NCBI RefSeq assembly: GCF_029946145.1 | Contig: NZ_JAQSDY010000004.1 | Span: 1-64,000 of the forward strand | Length of the DNA: 64,000 nucleotides | From: Brevundimonas sp. | GTDB taxonomy: Bacteria; Pseudomonadota; Alphaproteobacteria; Caulobacterales; Caulobacteraceae | Direction: 5' to 3' | In this document: positions 48,571 to 57,348 of the stretch, one piece after another | Position numbering within the stretch: the first letter of the stretch is position 1 | How the letters are laid out: every line of letters starts with the position of its first letter | Position numbers and translations under genes: made by a program | The notes under the pieces: model-generated | Seen by the model: the letters and a program-made list of their open reading frames with translations, nothing else | Told to the model about the DNA's origin: nothing | Database searches by the model: none

Positions 48571-49308
48571 ATGAAGCCCGCGAAGGCCCGCCGGAAAGCC
48601 GTGATCAAACGCCCCGCCGTCATGACCGGCGCGGCGATCCCCGTGCTCGGCTGGCCGCCGGACGAGGATCGGGTCGAGGCCATCTTCGGGCGGCTGTCCC
48701 GCGTCATGCCCGAGCCGAAGACCGAACTGAATTTCTCCAGCCCCTATACGCTCGTGGTCGCCGTCGCCCTGTCGGCCCAGGCCACGGACGTCTCGGTCAA
48801 CAAGGCGACCGACCGGCTGTTCAAGGTCGCCGACACGCCGGCGAAGATGCTGGCGCTGGGGGAGGCCGGGCTGGTTCCGTACATCGCCTCGATCGGCCTT
48901 TACCGGGGCAAGGCGCGCAACGTCATCGCCCTGAGCCGCATCCTGCTGGAGCGGCACGGCGGAGAGGTCCCGCTGAACCGCGCCGAGCTTCAGGCCCTGC
49001 CGGGCGTGGGGCGCAAGACCGCCAGCGTGGTGCTGAACGAGCTGGGGATCGAGGCCGCCATCGCGGTCGACACCCATGTGTTCCGCGTCTCGCACCGGCT
49101 GGGCCTGGCCAACGCCGCCACCCCCGACAAGGTCGAGGCCCAGCTGTTCCGCGTCGTGCCCGAGCAATGGCTGCCCAAGGCCCACCACTGGCTGATCCTG
49201 CACGGCCGCTACACCTGCACCGCGCGGCGCCCGAAATGCAGCGCCTGCCTGATCAGCGATCTGTGTCCGTCAAGGGCGGGGCTTCAAGCGCTGGGGGAAG
49301 CAGCTTGA
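48571..49308 (+). CDS. nth: Endonuclease III
   Basis: A 245-residue base-excision-repair glycosylase/AP lyase. The helix-hairpin-helix is LPGVGRKTASVVL near residues 145-157 with the catalytic Lys, the catalytic Asp is in VDTHVFRVSHR near 170, and the 4Fe-4S cluster ligands are in CTARRPKCSACLISDLC (C-x6-C-x2-C-x5-C) near 214-230. It has a short basic N-terminal extension. A 7-bp repeat array begins five bases after its stop. Confidence 0.97.
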   Translation: MKPAKARRKAVIKRPAVMTGAAIPVLGWPPDEDRVEAIFGRLSRVMPEPKTELNFSSPYTLVVAVALSAQATDVSVNKATDRLFKVADTPAKMLALGEAGLVPYIASIGLYRGKARNVIALSRILLERHGGEVPLNRAELQALPGVGRKTASVVLNELGIEAAIAVDTHVFRVSHRLGLANAATPDKVEAQLFRVVPEQWLPKAHHWLILHGRYTCTARRPKCSACLISDLCPSRAGLQALGEAA

Positions 49309-49313
49309 AGAAG

Positions 49314-49498
<185 letters not shown>

Positions 49499-49499
<1 letters not shown>

Positions 49500-50368
49500 T
49501 ACAGCCGCGCCCGAACCGCCTCCGCGAAATTCCGGCCGCCCTCCGGCGCGGAGCCCAGATAGAAGTCCGGCTCGATCAGCTCCGCCTCCATCAGCAGCCA
49601 CCGGCCGTCGGCGTCGGGCGCCATGTCGATGCGGGCGTACAGCAGATCCTCGCCGATCGCGGCCAGCGTCTGTTCCGCCAGGGCCAGGGCGCCGGCCGGC
49701 GGCTCGGCCAGGGCGGTGTAGCCGCCGCCGTACTGGACCTGGACCCGGAACTCGCCGGGAACCGGCCGCTTGTTGACCACGTGGCTGAGCTTGCCGCCGA
49801 AGAACAGCAGGGAGGTCTCGCCCTCGGTCTCGATGGTCGGCAGATAGGGCTGGATCATCGCCGGGCCCGCGGGCGCGTCGGTCAGCCGGTCGCCGCGCGA
49901 CAACCGCAGCGTCTTCCACGCCCCGCCCGAGACGCGCGGCTTGACCACCAGCCGGTCGGTTCCGAAGCGGTCGAAGGCGGCGTCGACATCGGCCTGTCCC
50001 GGGCTGTCGATCCAGACGGTGTCGGGAATGGCGATCCCCTTGTCGGCCAGCCGTTCCAGATAGCTCTTGTCCGAATTCCAGCCCAGCACCGACGGCGGGT
50101 TCAACATCCGCAGTCCGGCCCCGGCCCAGGTGGCGCAGGCCTGCATCCACCGGTCGTGGTCGCGGTGATAGCCCCAGGCGATCAGCGGCAGGATCAGCGG
50201 AAATCGCTTCAGGGCCGAGGCGTCGGCGACATGTTCTGTCCATGGCGTCGGGACGACGGTCACGCGGGCGAGGGACAGGGCTTCGCCCAGCCGCTCCAGC
50301 ACGCCCGGCCACTGGCCGGCGTAGGAGGGATCGGACGGATCGGGGGTCAGGACGGCGACTTCGGTCAT
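49499..50368 (-). CDS. ATP-grasp domain protein (RimK/glutathione-synthetase-like)
   Basis: A 289-residue protein resembling ATP-grasp ligases. An ATP-binding Lys strand (DRLVVKPRVSGGAW near 138-151), an IQPYLPTIETEGETSLLFF segment near 176-194, and a metal-binding end (LLYARIDMAPDADGRWLLME near 241-260, then ELIEPDFYL) fit the fold. ATP-grasp ligases join carboxylates to amines; the substrate is unknown. Its stop codon coincides with the edge of the heptamer array. Confidence 0.8.
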
Positions 50369-50460
50369 GACCGCGTCTTAGCGAACCGACGGCAAAAGCA
50401 TAAGGCTTTCCTTATGGGTTTTTGGATGACGCGGGGCCGGTCGTCGGCTATGGGCCGCCC

Positions 50461-51489
50461 ATGACCCAGATTCCCGCCTCCTACGACGTCTGCGCCGTCG
50501 GCAATGCGATCGTCGACGTGCTCGCCCCCTGCGATCCCGCATTCCTGACCGCCCAGGGCCTGACCCCCGGCTCGATGCAGCTGGTTGACGCGCAGCAGAG
50601 CGCCGCCCTCTACGCCGCCATGGCCGCCGGGGTCGAAGCCTCGGGCGGCTCGGCCGGCAACACGGTCGCCGGCGTCGGCAGCTTCGGCGGACGCGCGGCC
50701 TATATCGGCAAGGTCGCCGACGACACCCTGGGCGGCGTCTTCACCCACGACATCCGCGCCGCCGGGGTGGCCTTCGACACCCTTCCCCTGAAGGACGGCG
50801 CCGCCTCGGGCCGCGCCACCGGCGTCTGCATGATCAATGTCACGCCCGACGGCCAGCGCACCATGTGCACCTTCCTGGGCGCCGCCAACCAGCTGGAGGT
50901 CGCCGACATCGACGCCGCCCTGATCGGCGCCTCGGCCATCGTCTATCTGGAAGGCTATCTGTTCGACCCGGCTCCGGCCCGCGCCGCCTTCGAGGCCGCC
51001 GCCGCCGCCGCCCATGCCGCCGGACGCAAGGTCGCCATCACCCTGTCGGACTCGTTCGTGGTCCACCGCTGGCGCACCGAACTGCTGGCCTTCATCGAGG
51101 CCTCGGCCGACATAGTCCTGGCCAATGAGAGCGAGCTCCACGCCCTGTTCGAGACCGAGGACTTCGACCAGGCCGCCGCCCATCTGGGCCGCATCGTCGA
51201 GATCGCCGCCGTCACCCGGGGCGCCGCCGGCTCGGTGGTGTTCGGACGTGACGGGGCCGAGCGGGTCGAGGTCGCGGCCTTCCCGGTCGACAAGGTCGTC
51301 GACACCACGGGCGCCGGCGACCAGTACGCCGCCGGCTTCCTGCTGGGCCTGGCGCGGGGCCTGTCGCTGGAAGAGGCCGGCAAGCTGGGCTCCCTCGCCG
51401 CGTCCGAGGTCATCGCCCATTGGGGCCCGCGGCCGATGACGTCGCTGGAAGCTCTGGCCCGCGAGGCGGAGCTGGCCCTGACTGCCTGA
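50461..51489 (+). CDS. PfkB-family sugar/nucleoside kinase, adenosine kinase-like
   Basis: A 342-residue ribokinase-fold enzyme. The early motif is GGSAGNTVAGVGSFGGRAAY near 62-81 and the anion-hole/catalytic motif is VVDTTGAGDQYAAGFL near 279-294. Length and motifs fit proteins annotated as adenosine kinase in Caulobacterales. With amn 7 kb away it could serve purine salvage, but PfkB specificity is hard to read. I chose the ATG at 50461 at the start of the conserved domain. Confidence 0.87.
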   Translation: MTQIPASYDVCAVGNAIVDVLAPCDPAFLTAQGLTPGSMQLVDAQQSAALYAAMAAGVEASGGSAGNTVAGVGSFGGRAAYIGKVADDTLGGVFTHDIRAAGVAFDTLPLKDGAASGRATGVCMINVTPDGQRTMCTFLGAANQLEVADIDAALIGASAIVYLEGYLFDPAPARAAFEAAAAAAHAAGRKVAITLSDSFVVHRWRTELLAFIEASADIVLANESELHALFETEDFDQAAAHLGRIVEIAAVTRGAAGSVVFGRDGAERVEVAAFPVDKVVDTTGAGDQYAAGFLLGLARGLSLEEAGKLGSLAASEVIAHWGPRPMTSLEALAREAELALTA

Positions 51490-51599
51490 CCTCCCGCTGG
51501 CGTTCCGCCTTGCTTGACAGGTTTCGCTGCGTACGGGACCTTACCTCCGGGGCGTGCGCGCAAGCCGCGCGCGGAGGTTTGATTGCCGGGGGACTTGGT

Positions 51600-52355
51600 A
51601 TGACGGATTTCAGCAGGCGCTCGTTCCTCGAGCGGGTCATTGGCGCGGGCGTCACGGGTGGCGCGTTGGCGACGGTCGCGGGGGGGCGGGCTTTCGCCCG
51701 GCAGGACGGACCGACGGATTCCGATCCGACCGACTCCGTGGGCGCCGGCCGCGGCACGGGCGTGAGCGACACCGACAGCAGTGACCGCGTCGGCCAGGGC
51801 CGCAACACCACGGGCATGAGCGACACCGACAGCAGCGACCGCGTCGGCCAGGGCCGCAACACCACGGGCGTGAGCGACAACGACAGCACCGATCACTCGG
51901 GCCAGGGCCGCAACATGACCGGCCAGACCGACAACGACAGCACCGACCGCTCGGGTCAGGGCCGCAACATGACCGGCCAGACCGACAACGACAGCACGGA
52001 CCGCTCGGGCCAGGGCCGCAACATGACCGGCCAGACCGACAATGACAGCACGGACCGCTCGGGTCAGGGCCGCAACATGACCGGCCAGACCGACAACGAC
52101 AGCACTGACCGCTCGGGCCAGGGCCGCAACATGACCGGCCAGACCGACAACGACAGCACGGACCGCTCGGGCCAGGGCCGCAACATGACCGGCCAGACCG
52201 ACAACGACAGCACCGACCGCTCGGGTCAGGGCCGCAACATGACCGGCGTAACCGACAGTGACAGTTCCGACCGGTCGGGGCAGGGGCGGAACACCACGGG
52301 CGTCACTGACAGTGACAGCTCCGATCGCGCCAATCAGGGGCGTGGGCCGCGCTGA
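51600..52355 (+). CDS. Tat-targeted protein of eleven 18-residue repeats
   Basis: The 251-residue product begins with a twin-arginine signal (DFSRRSFLERVIGAG, ending AFARQ near residue 35). After a degenerate unit (37-53), residues 54-251 are eleven head-to-tail 18-residue units; six consecutive ones read GQTDNDSTDRSGQGRNMT. The repeats contain no Cys, His or aromatic residue and are rich in Asp, Ser/Thr, Gly and Arg, so they are probably disordered or ion-binding. I recognise no family. The JmjC oxygenase gene starts 13 bp later, suggesting an operon in which this is the substrate. Confidence 0.88.
   Translation: MTDFSRRSFLERVIGAGVTGGALATVAGGRAFARQDGPTDSDPTDSVGAGRGTGVSDTDSSDRVGQGRNTTGMSDTDSSDRVGQGRNTTGVSDNDSTDHSGQGRNMTGQTDNDSTDRSGQGRNMTGQTDNDSTDRSGQGRNMTGQTDNDSTDRSGQGRNMTGQTDNDSTDRSGQGRNMTGQTDNDSTDRSGQGRNMTGQTDNDSTDRSGQGRNMTGVTDSDSSDRSGQGRNTTGVTDSDSSDRANQGRGPR
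51759..52352 (+). repeat. 54-bp tandem repeat array within the Tat-targeted protein gene
   Basis: Eleven in-frame 54-bp units encode the 18-residue repeats. The central six are nearly identical in DNA and differ only at scattered third positions (for example tcgggt/tcgggc, agcacc/agcacg). Outer units diverge (DTDSSDRVGQGRN, DSDSSDRANQGRG), the pattern expected for central expansion by slippage or unequal crossover. Confidence 0.95.
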
Positions 52356-52368
52356 GGATCGCGTTCCG

Positions 52369-53613
52369 ATGAGCGCCGGACAGGCGTCAGGTTTGCTCGA
52401 ATGGATGGTGGGCGTCCCGGATCAGGTCTTTCTGTCCGAGGTCCATGAGCAGAAGCCTCTGATCTACAGCGGCGGCGATGTCGACCGCTTCGACGCCCTG
52501 CTGACGCTCGGTCGGCTGAACGACCGGCTCGCAGAAATGGATATCCGGGAAGGCATGGTCGAGATGACCAATGCCCGCTCGCCTGTCGATCGGTCAGACT
52601 ATGTCGAGAACGGCGTCGTCGACCGCGTGGCGCTGGCTCGTGGCTATCGCAACGGCGCCACACTGGTCGTCAACCAGCTTCAGCACAGCGACAAGCGGCT
52701 GGCCGACTTCTGCCGCGCGCTGGAGCAGGCTCTGTCGTGCCACATCCAGACCAACATCTATCTCACGCCCCCCGGGGAACAGGGCTTTCGCACCCATTAC
52801 GACAGCCACGACGTCCTTGTTCTCCAGGTGGAGGGCGAGAAAACCTGGCGCCTCTACAGCGAGCCTGCCGCGTCTCCCTATCGGGGCGAGAAATTCCGCT
52901 CGGGCGAGCATGCGGCCGGCGAGGCCAGCCACAGTTTCGTGCTGCGAAAAGGCGACTGCGCCTACATCCCCCGCGGCTATTTCCATGACGCGGCCAACCT
53001 CGGCGACAGTGCTTCCCTGCACATCACCGTGGGGTTGATTGTCCGCACCTGGGCGGACCTGATGCTGGAGGCCGTGTCCGAAGTCTGCCTCCAGGACCGG
53101 GCGTTCCGGAAGGCCCTGCCGTACGACTATGCGAAGCAGGATTTCGACCCGGCCCGGCTACAACCGGTTTTCGACACCCTCGTCGCACGCCTGAACGGCG
53201 CGATCGCGCCCACCAGGGCGTGGGAGACGCTCAGCGAAACCTTCATCCGTTCGCGCGAACCGGATATCACTGACGCCATCGCCTGCAACCGGGCTGACGC
53301 CGCGACGAGCTACGTTGCCCGGCCGGCCTTTACCCGGGTCTCGGTCCTCGGTGAGGAAGTTCAGGTTCTGGGGCCGGGTTCGGACTTCCGTTTCGGGCGG
53401 GCGCCGGTCGGTCTGGTTCGCCGGGTCCTGTCGGGTGAGCCCTTCCGGCTGGCGGAGCTCGACCATCCCGAGGCGGCCGATGTGGTGGAGCGTCTGACCA
53501 CCGCCGGCCTGGTCCGTCGCCACATGGACGTGCGCGCTGCGCCATGGGAGCCAATGGACGTGTCCGGTTCCGCCGCTGATGGCCAGGCGGCGCGAACGAT
53601 CAGGCCCGCCTGA
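52369..53613 (+). CDS. JmjC/cupin-type Fe(II)/2-oxoglutarate oxygenase
   Basis: The 414-residue cytosolic protein has a JmjC (cupin_4-like) core. Metal ligands are His143 and Asp145 in FRTHYDSHDVLVLQVEGEK and the distal His206 in RGYFHDAA. A C-terminal winged-helix-like segment (VLSGEPFRLAELDHPEAADV near 365) recalls the RoxA/NO66/MINA group of protein hydroxylases. Those enzymes hydroxylate Arg or His in ribosomal proteins. Here the adjacent repeat protein is a more obvious target. It overlaps the convergent smr gene by 14 bp. Confidence 0.85.
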   Translation: MSAGQASGLLEWMVGVPDQVFLSEVHEQKPLIYSGGDVDRFDALLTLGRLNDRLAEMDIREGMVEMTNARSPVDRSDYVENGVVDRVALARGYRNGATLVVNQLQHSDKRLADFCRALEQALSCHIQTNIYLTPPGEQGFRTHYDSHDVLVLQVEGEKTWRLYSEPAASPYRGEKFRSGEHAAGEASHSFVLRKGDCAYIPRGYFHDAANLGDSASLHITVGLIVRTWADLMLEAVSEVCLQDRAFRKALPYDYAKQDFDPARLQPVFDTLVARLNGAIAPTRAWETLSETFIRSREPDITDAIACNRADAATSYVARPAFTRVSVLGEEVQVLGPGSDFRFGRAPVGLVRRVLSGEPFRLAELDHPEAADVVERLTTAGLVRRHMDVRAAPWEPMDVSGSAADGQAARTIRPA

Positions 53614-54145
53614 TCGTCACATACAGCGCGCCGTCGCCGCCGTGATGCCGCGCGGCCGAGGCGAACCCCGAGACCACGCCGCGCAGGACCGGCCCCTGCA
53701 GCCATTCATGGACCGAGGCGCGGATCACGCCGGTTCCACCGCGCCGGCCCTGGCCGGTGATGACCAGCACCGAGCGATAGCCGCGCGCCTGCGCTCCCAT
53801 CAGGAAGGCGGTCAGGGCGTCCTGGGCCTGGAAGCGGCCGAAGCCATGCAGGTCGATCCGCGCCTCGATCGGATCGCGCTCGCGCGACAGACGGCGCTGA
53901 CGGCGCGGCTCCAGCTCCTCGGGATGGCCACGCGGGCGGGCGAGAGCCGGGGCGGGGGGGCTCCAGGCCGGCGGAACGCCCCGCGATTTCGCCATCTCCT
54001 TCGGGTGCGGCGCCGCGGGGGGATCGACCACGGCGGCGCCGGGTATGATCAGGGCCGCCTTCTTCGGCCTTGCGGGCGTGACCGAGCCGGCGACGCGGGC
54101 CCAGATGCGGCGGTCGTCCGGGCTCAGATCGTCGCGGCGGCTCAT
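53600..54145 (-). CDS. Smr-domain protein
   Basis: The 181-residue protein has a basic, Pro-rich N-terminal half and a C-terminal Smr domain. IDLHGFGRFQAQDAL is the LDLHG-type motif near 97, and VLVITGQGRRGGTGVIR is the TGxG motif near 128. Smr domains nick or cleave DNA or RNA. The ATG overlaps the xre stop (ATGA), so the two are coupled. Confidence 0.88.
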   Translation of the reverse strand: MSRRDDLSPDDRRIWARVAGSVTPARPKKAALIIPGAAVVDPPAAPHPKEMAKSRGVPPAWSPPAPALARPRGHPEELEPRRQRRLSRERDPIEARIDLHGFGRFQAQDALTAFLMGAQARGYRSVLVITGQGRRGGTGVIRASVHEWLQGPVLRGVVSGFASAARHHGGDGALYVTIRRA

Positions 54146-54402
54146 GTCGCGCCGGGGGAGTCCCCGTCGGCGTCCTCGTCGGAGCCGGCGTCCTGCGGGC
54201 CGGGCGTCCGGACCAGCAGGTCGCCCGGCTGGCAGTTCAGCTCCCGGCACAGGGCGTCCAGGGTCGAGAAGCGAATGGCGCGGGCCTTGCCTGTCTTCAG
54301 GATCGACAGGTTCGCCAGGGTCACGCCGACGCGGTCGGCCAGCTCGGTCAGCGACATGCGCCGTTCGAGGAGGATGCGATCTAGCTGGACGCGGATGGCC
54401 AT
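54142..54402 (-). CDS. Xre-family helix-turn-helix regulator
   Basis: An 86-residue protein with a Cro/CI-type HTH (MSLTELADRVGVTLANLSIL near residues 16-35, then FSTLDALCRELNCQPGDLL). It is of the short YozG-like type usually found beside DUF2975 membrane proteins, as here. The C-terminal tail is acidic (DAGSDEDADGD). It probably regulates its own locus. Confidence 0.92.
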   Translation of the reverse strand: MAIRVQLDRILLERRMSLTELADRVGVTLANLSILKTGKARAIRFSTLDALCRELNCQPGDLLVRTPGPQDAGSDEDADGDSPGAT

Positions 54403-54459
54403 GGGAGCTCTCTATCTCGTGGCGCGTGGGGGGTCGACCCGGAGGGCGGCGCGAAGCGC

Positions 54460-54479
54460 CAAAAGGGCGGAGCCTTTTG
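54460..54479 (-). terminator. Hairpin between the DUF2975 and xre genes
   Basis: CAAAAGG (54460-54466) and CCTTTTG (54473-54479) form a 7-bp stem with loop GCGGAG, extended by flanking GCGC/AGCGC bases. No T-run follows in the gene direction, so it may be an attenuator or processing site. Confidence 0.4.
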
Positions 54480-54493
54480 AGCGCGCGGCCACA

Positions 54494-55069
54494 TTAAATG
54501 GTCAGTTCGGATTCGCGGCGCAGGCGGGCCCCCTCGCGAAACACCTCGGCCAGGACGAAGACGACCAGGACGGAAAAGGCGGGGGTGACCAGATCGAACA
54601 TGCTGGGCGGCTCAAGCGCGCCGCGCACCAGCCGCGACACCAGGGTCTGGCCGATCCAGGCGCCGCCGGTGACAACGGCCAGGGTCAGGCCGATCTGCTT
54701 CAGCCGGCTGACATTGGCGGGCTGGAAGGGGTCGCCGATGCGAAGGCTGTGCACGATGCGGCGCAGGTGGCGCAGGATCAGGGCGAAGCCGCCCAGATAG
54801 CCGGTGATGGCGCCCACGCCGAACAGGATATAGGCGCGTGGCACGGGCACGCGGGTGCCGCCGTCGTCGGACGTTGCGGTCAGGCCCAGCGGACCCATCG
54901 GCACAAAGGCCATGAAGATGAAGAAGAGGGCTGCAGCCAGGGTCAGCAGCGCCAGGATCCAGAAGGCGGCCCCGAGGGCGACGCCGAGCAGGCTGGACAT
55001 GGATCCGGGACCAATTCCCGGAAGGGCAGGCGGGCGAATCCCGAGCGGTATCGTCTTCGGGAAGCGCAT
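54494..55069 (-). CDS. DUF2975-family membrane protein
   Basis: A 191-residue protein with four predicted membrane helices (about 27-52, 79-100, 127-147 and 158-178). The segment RIGDPFQPANVSRLKQIG near 110-127 is the recognisable DUF2975 signature. Such proteins accompany a small Xre regulator in many bacteria; their function is unknown. Start at ATG 55069. Confidence 0.85.
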   Translation of the reverse strand: MRFPKTIPLGIRPPALPGIGPGSMSSLLGVALGAAFWILALLTLAAALFFIFMAFVPMGPLGLTATSDDGGTRVPVPRAYILFGVGAITGYLGGFALILRHLRRIVHSLRIGDPFQPANVSRLKQIGLTLAVVTGGAWIGQTLVSRLVRGALEPPSMFDLVTPAFSVLVVFVLAEVFREGARLRRESELTI

Positions 55070-55195
55070 GGCGGGGCCTCGTTCAGGCCGGGGGTCGGGG
55101 CGAGGATGCCGCGCGGGGTCCGGCGAACCCACACGCGGGCTTATTCATCGCGATTGTCATGCCGATCGTCAAAGCTCCGTTGAGACAGAGATGAA

Positions 55196-55312
55196 TCACA
55201 GGGCCTGGATCAGGGTGGCGACCAGGGCGGTCGGCAGGGCGGCGAGCAGCATGGCATTCAGGATGCCGTGGCCAACCTTTTCGATGAAGTAGGAAGCGTT
55301 CATGGTGTTCAT
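55196..55312 (-). CDS. 38-residue hydrophobic peptide
   Basis: This short frame reads MNTMNASYFIEKVGHGILNA then an uninterrupted hydrophobic stretch (MLLAALPTALVATLIQAL). A GGAGAAAG ribosome site stands 5 bases before the ATG. It is a good candidate for a single-pass membrane peptide. It lies upstream of, and in line with, the DUF2975-xre-smr genes. A perfect 17-bp palindrome lies 155 bp upstream. No family is recognised. Confidence 0.7.
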   Translation of the reverse strand: MNTMNASYFIEKVGHGILNAMLLAALPTALVATLIQAL

Positions 55313-55466
55313 GGTCTTTCTCCGTGGTTCCTGAGTGAGGGATGTTTTCACCCCTCGTTCGTTGTTCCGCTGCATCGATCTTGCCGGTATCGGCTTGTTC
55401 GGGGAACGTCGCGGCGTCCGTTCTTGAAGACATAGATAGGACGTGCGCTGAAGGAAGTCATGTTAC

Positions 55467-55483
55467 ATATCGTTTAACGATAT
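55467..55483. promoter_or_regulatory. Perfect 17-bp palindrome, probable operator
   Basis: ATATCGTTTAACGATAT has 8-bp perfect arms around one central T, in an AT-rich island (about 55460-55497) within very GC-rich DNA. It sits between the divergent small-peptide gene and rdgB, so it could control either. The regulator is unknown; the nearby Xre or a PadR/GntR-type factor is possible. Confidence 0.7.
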
Positions 55484-55523
55484 TAAACTTTGGCAATGGA
55501 TTGTTGCGGAGCGCGTGATCGGG

Positions 55524-56138
55524 ATGAAACTCAAGCTTATCAAGGGGATGCGGCTGGTCGTGGCGACCCACAATCCCGGCAAGGCGGTCGAGATCGACGC
55601 CCTGCTGGGCGGACATTACGCGGTTGTTACGGCCGCCAGCCTGAACCTGCCTGAACCGGACGAAACCGAGAGCACCTTCGGCGGCAACGCCCTGCTGAAA
55701 GCGCGCCACGCGGCGGACCGGTCGGGCGAGGTCGCCCTGGCCGACGACTCGGGCCTGTCGGTCGCGGCGCTGGACGGGGCGCCGGGCATATTTTCCGCTC
55801 GCTGGGCCGGTCCGGACAAGGATTTCGCCTTCGCCATGCGCCGCGTGGAAGAAAGACTCGAGGAGATCGGCTCGCCAAATGACGACTCTGGCCGCCGCGC
55901 CTGGTTCACCTCGGCCCTGGCCGTGGCCTGGCCAGACGGCCCGGCCGTGGTGGTCGAGGGACGGGTCGACGGCCTGCTGACCTTCCCGCCGCGCGGCGAC
56001 CGCGGCTTCGGCTACGATCCGATCTTCGTCCCCGAAGGCCACAGCCAGACCTTTGGTGAACTGGACCCGGCGCTGAAGGATTCGATCAGCCACCGCGCCC
56101 GGGCGTTCGCGAAACTGAAGGCCGCGCTGATTGACTGA
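55524..56138 (+). CDS. rdgB: dITP/XTP pyrophosphatase (RdgB/HAM1)
   Basis: A 204-residue NTP pyrophosphatase that removes non-canonical purine nucleotides. Motifs are [13 protein letters not shown] near 13, [20 protein letters not shown] near 74-93, and [13 protein letters not shown] near 156 with SHRARAF at the end. I chose the ATG at 55524; a GTG at 55515 is only 3 bases from the purine run. Its stop overlaps the hemW start by 8 bp. Confidence 0.95.
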   Translation: MKLKLIKGMRLVVATHNPGKAVEIDALLGGHYAVVTAASLNLPEPDETESTFGGNALLKARHAADRSGEVALADDSGLSVAALDGAPGIFSARWAGPDKDFAFAMRRVEERLEEIGSPNDDSGRRAWFTSALAVAWPDGPAVVVEGRVDGLLTFPPRGDRGFGYDPIFVPEGHSQTFGELDPALKDSISHRARAFAKLKAALID

Positions 56139-57348
56139 TCCGGTTCCAGATTCCGGCGACGACGTCGCTCAAGCAGCGATGCGCCGCGCGCATCGCGATA
56201 GCGACCCTGGAACTGACGTCGCCCTGTACGTCCACTGGCCGTACTGCGCCCGCATCTGCCCCTATTGCGACTTCAACGTCGTGCGCGATCGGGGGCGGGC
56301 GGAGGAGCAGGCGGGGCTGGTCCGGGCGCTCCTGACGGATATGGAGGCGCAGGCGGCGCTGACAGGGCCTCGCCGGCTGGCCTCGATCTTCTTCGGCGGC
56401 GGCACGCCCTCGCTGATGGCGCCCGACGCCGTGGGCGCGGTGATCGCTCGCGCGACGGCCCTGTTCGAGCCGCGCGGGCCGATCGAGATCACCCTCGAGG
56501 CCAATCCCACCGATGCCGAGGCCAACCGCTTCGCCGCCCTCGCCGACGCCGGGGTCAATCGCCTGTCGATGGGGGTGCAGGCCCTGGATGACGCCGCCCT
56601 GGCCTTCCTCGGCCGCAACCATTCGGCGGACGAGGCCCGGCGCGCCGTAGCGGTCGCGGGGCGCGCCTTCGGTCGGCTGTCGATCGACCTGATCTACGCC
56701 CGGCCCGGCCAGACGCCGCAGGGCTGGGCCGCGGAGCTGACCGAGGCGCTCGACATGGGGTTTGAGCACGTCTCGCCCTACCAGCTGACCATCGAACCCG
56801 CGACCGCCTTCGGCCGCGCCGTCGCCCGTCATGCCTGGACCCCGCCGGACGAGGACCTGTCGGCCGCCCTCTATGAGACGACCCAGGCGGTGCTCGAGGG
56901 CGCGGGCTTCGAAGCTTATGAGGTGTCCAACCACGCGCGCGGCGTCGCAGCCCGCTCGTCGCACAATCTGCACGTCTGGCGGGGCGGCGATTATCTCGGC
57001 GTTGGCCCCGGGGCGCACGGGCGGCTGACGCTCGTCGGCGTGCGGACGGCGACGGTCGCGCACCGGGGGATCGGGGACTATGTCGCGGGCGTCGGGGCGG
57101 GGGCGCCGTGGAGCGAGCGGGAAGCGCAGTCGGTACGAGACGCAGCCGAGGAAAAGGTCCTGCTGGGCCTGCGCACGGTCGAGGGTGTGGAAGGGGACGT
57201 GTTCGCCGCGCTGGGTCTGTCGCCGGAAGCGGATCCTCTGGCCGGACTGATCGCGGACGGTTTCCTCTCGCAGCGCGGCCAGAGGGTCGTGGCGACACGC
57301 CGGGGCCGTCCCGTGCTGGACGGCGTGCTCAGAGCCCTTCTGGTCTGA
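56131..57348 (+). CDS. hemW: Radical SAM heme chaperone HemW
   Basis: A 405-residue radical SAM protein. The cluster motif is [16 protein letters not shown] (C-x3-C-x2-C) near residues 33-48, with [10 protein letters not shown] near 87 and a HemN-like C-terminal domain. HemW transfers heme to respiratory enzymes and is often mislabelled coproporphyrinogen oxidase. The TTG start overlaps rdgB; an ATG at 56179 is the alternative. The N-terminal tail before residue 30 is unusually long. Confidence 0.92.
   Translation: MTDPVPDSGDDVAQAAMRRAHRDSDPGTDVALYVHWPYCARICPYCDFNVVRDRGRAEEQAGLVRALLTDMEAQAALTGPRRLASIFFGGGTPSLMAPDAVGAVIARATALFEPRGPIEITLEANPTDAEANRFAALADAGVNRLSMGVQALDDAALAFLGRNHSADEARRAVAVAGRAFGRLSIDLIYARPGQTPQGWAAELTEALDMGFEHVSPYQLTIEPATAFGRAVARHAWTPPDEDLSAALYETTQAVLEGAGFEAYEVSNHARGVAARSSHNLHVWRGGDYLGVGPGAHGRLTLVGVRTATVAHRGIGDYVAGVGAGAPWSEREAQSVRDAAEEKVLLGLRTVEGVEGDVFAALGLSPEADPLAGLIADGFLSQRGQRVVATRRGRPVLDGVLRALLV

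Noticed and set aside
51759-52352. CRISPR array or non-coding satellite
   Set aside because: Units are 54 bp without spacers, stay in frame through 11 copies and encode a protein with a Tat signal.
55083-55433. 116-residue minus-strand ORF
   Set aside because: It overlaps the 38-residue peptide gene in another frame, has Arg/His/Pro-rich composition and no start signal.
55474-55486. CtrA-type site TTAA-N7-TTAA
   Set aside because: The two TTAA boxes here are only 5 bases apart, so the spacing does not fit.
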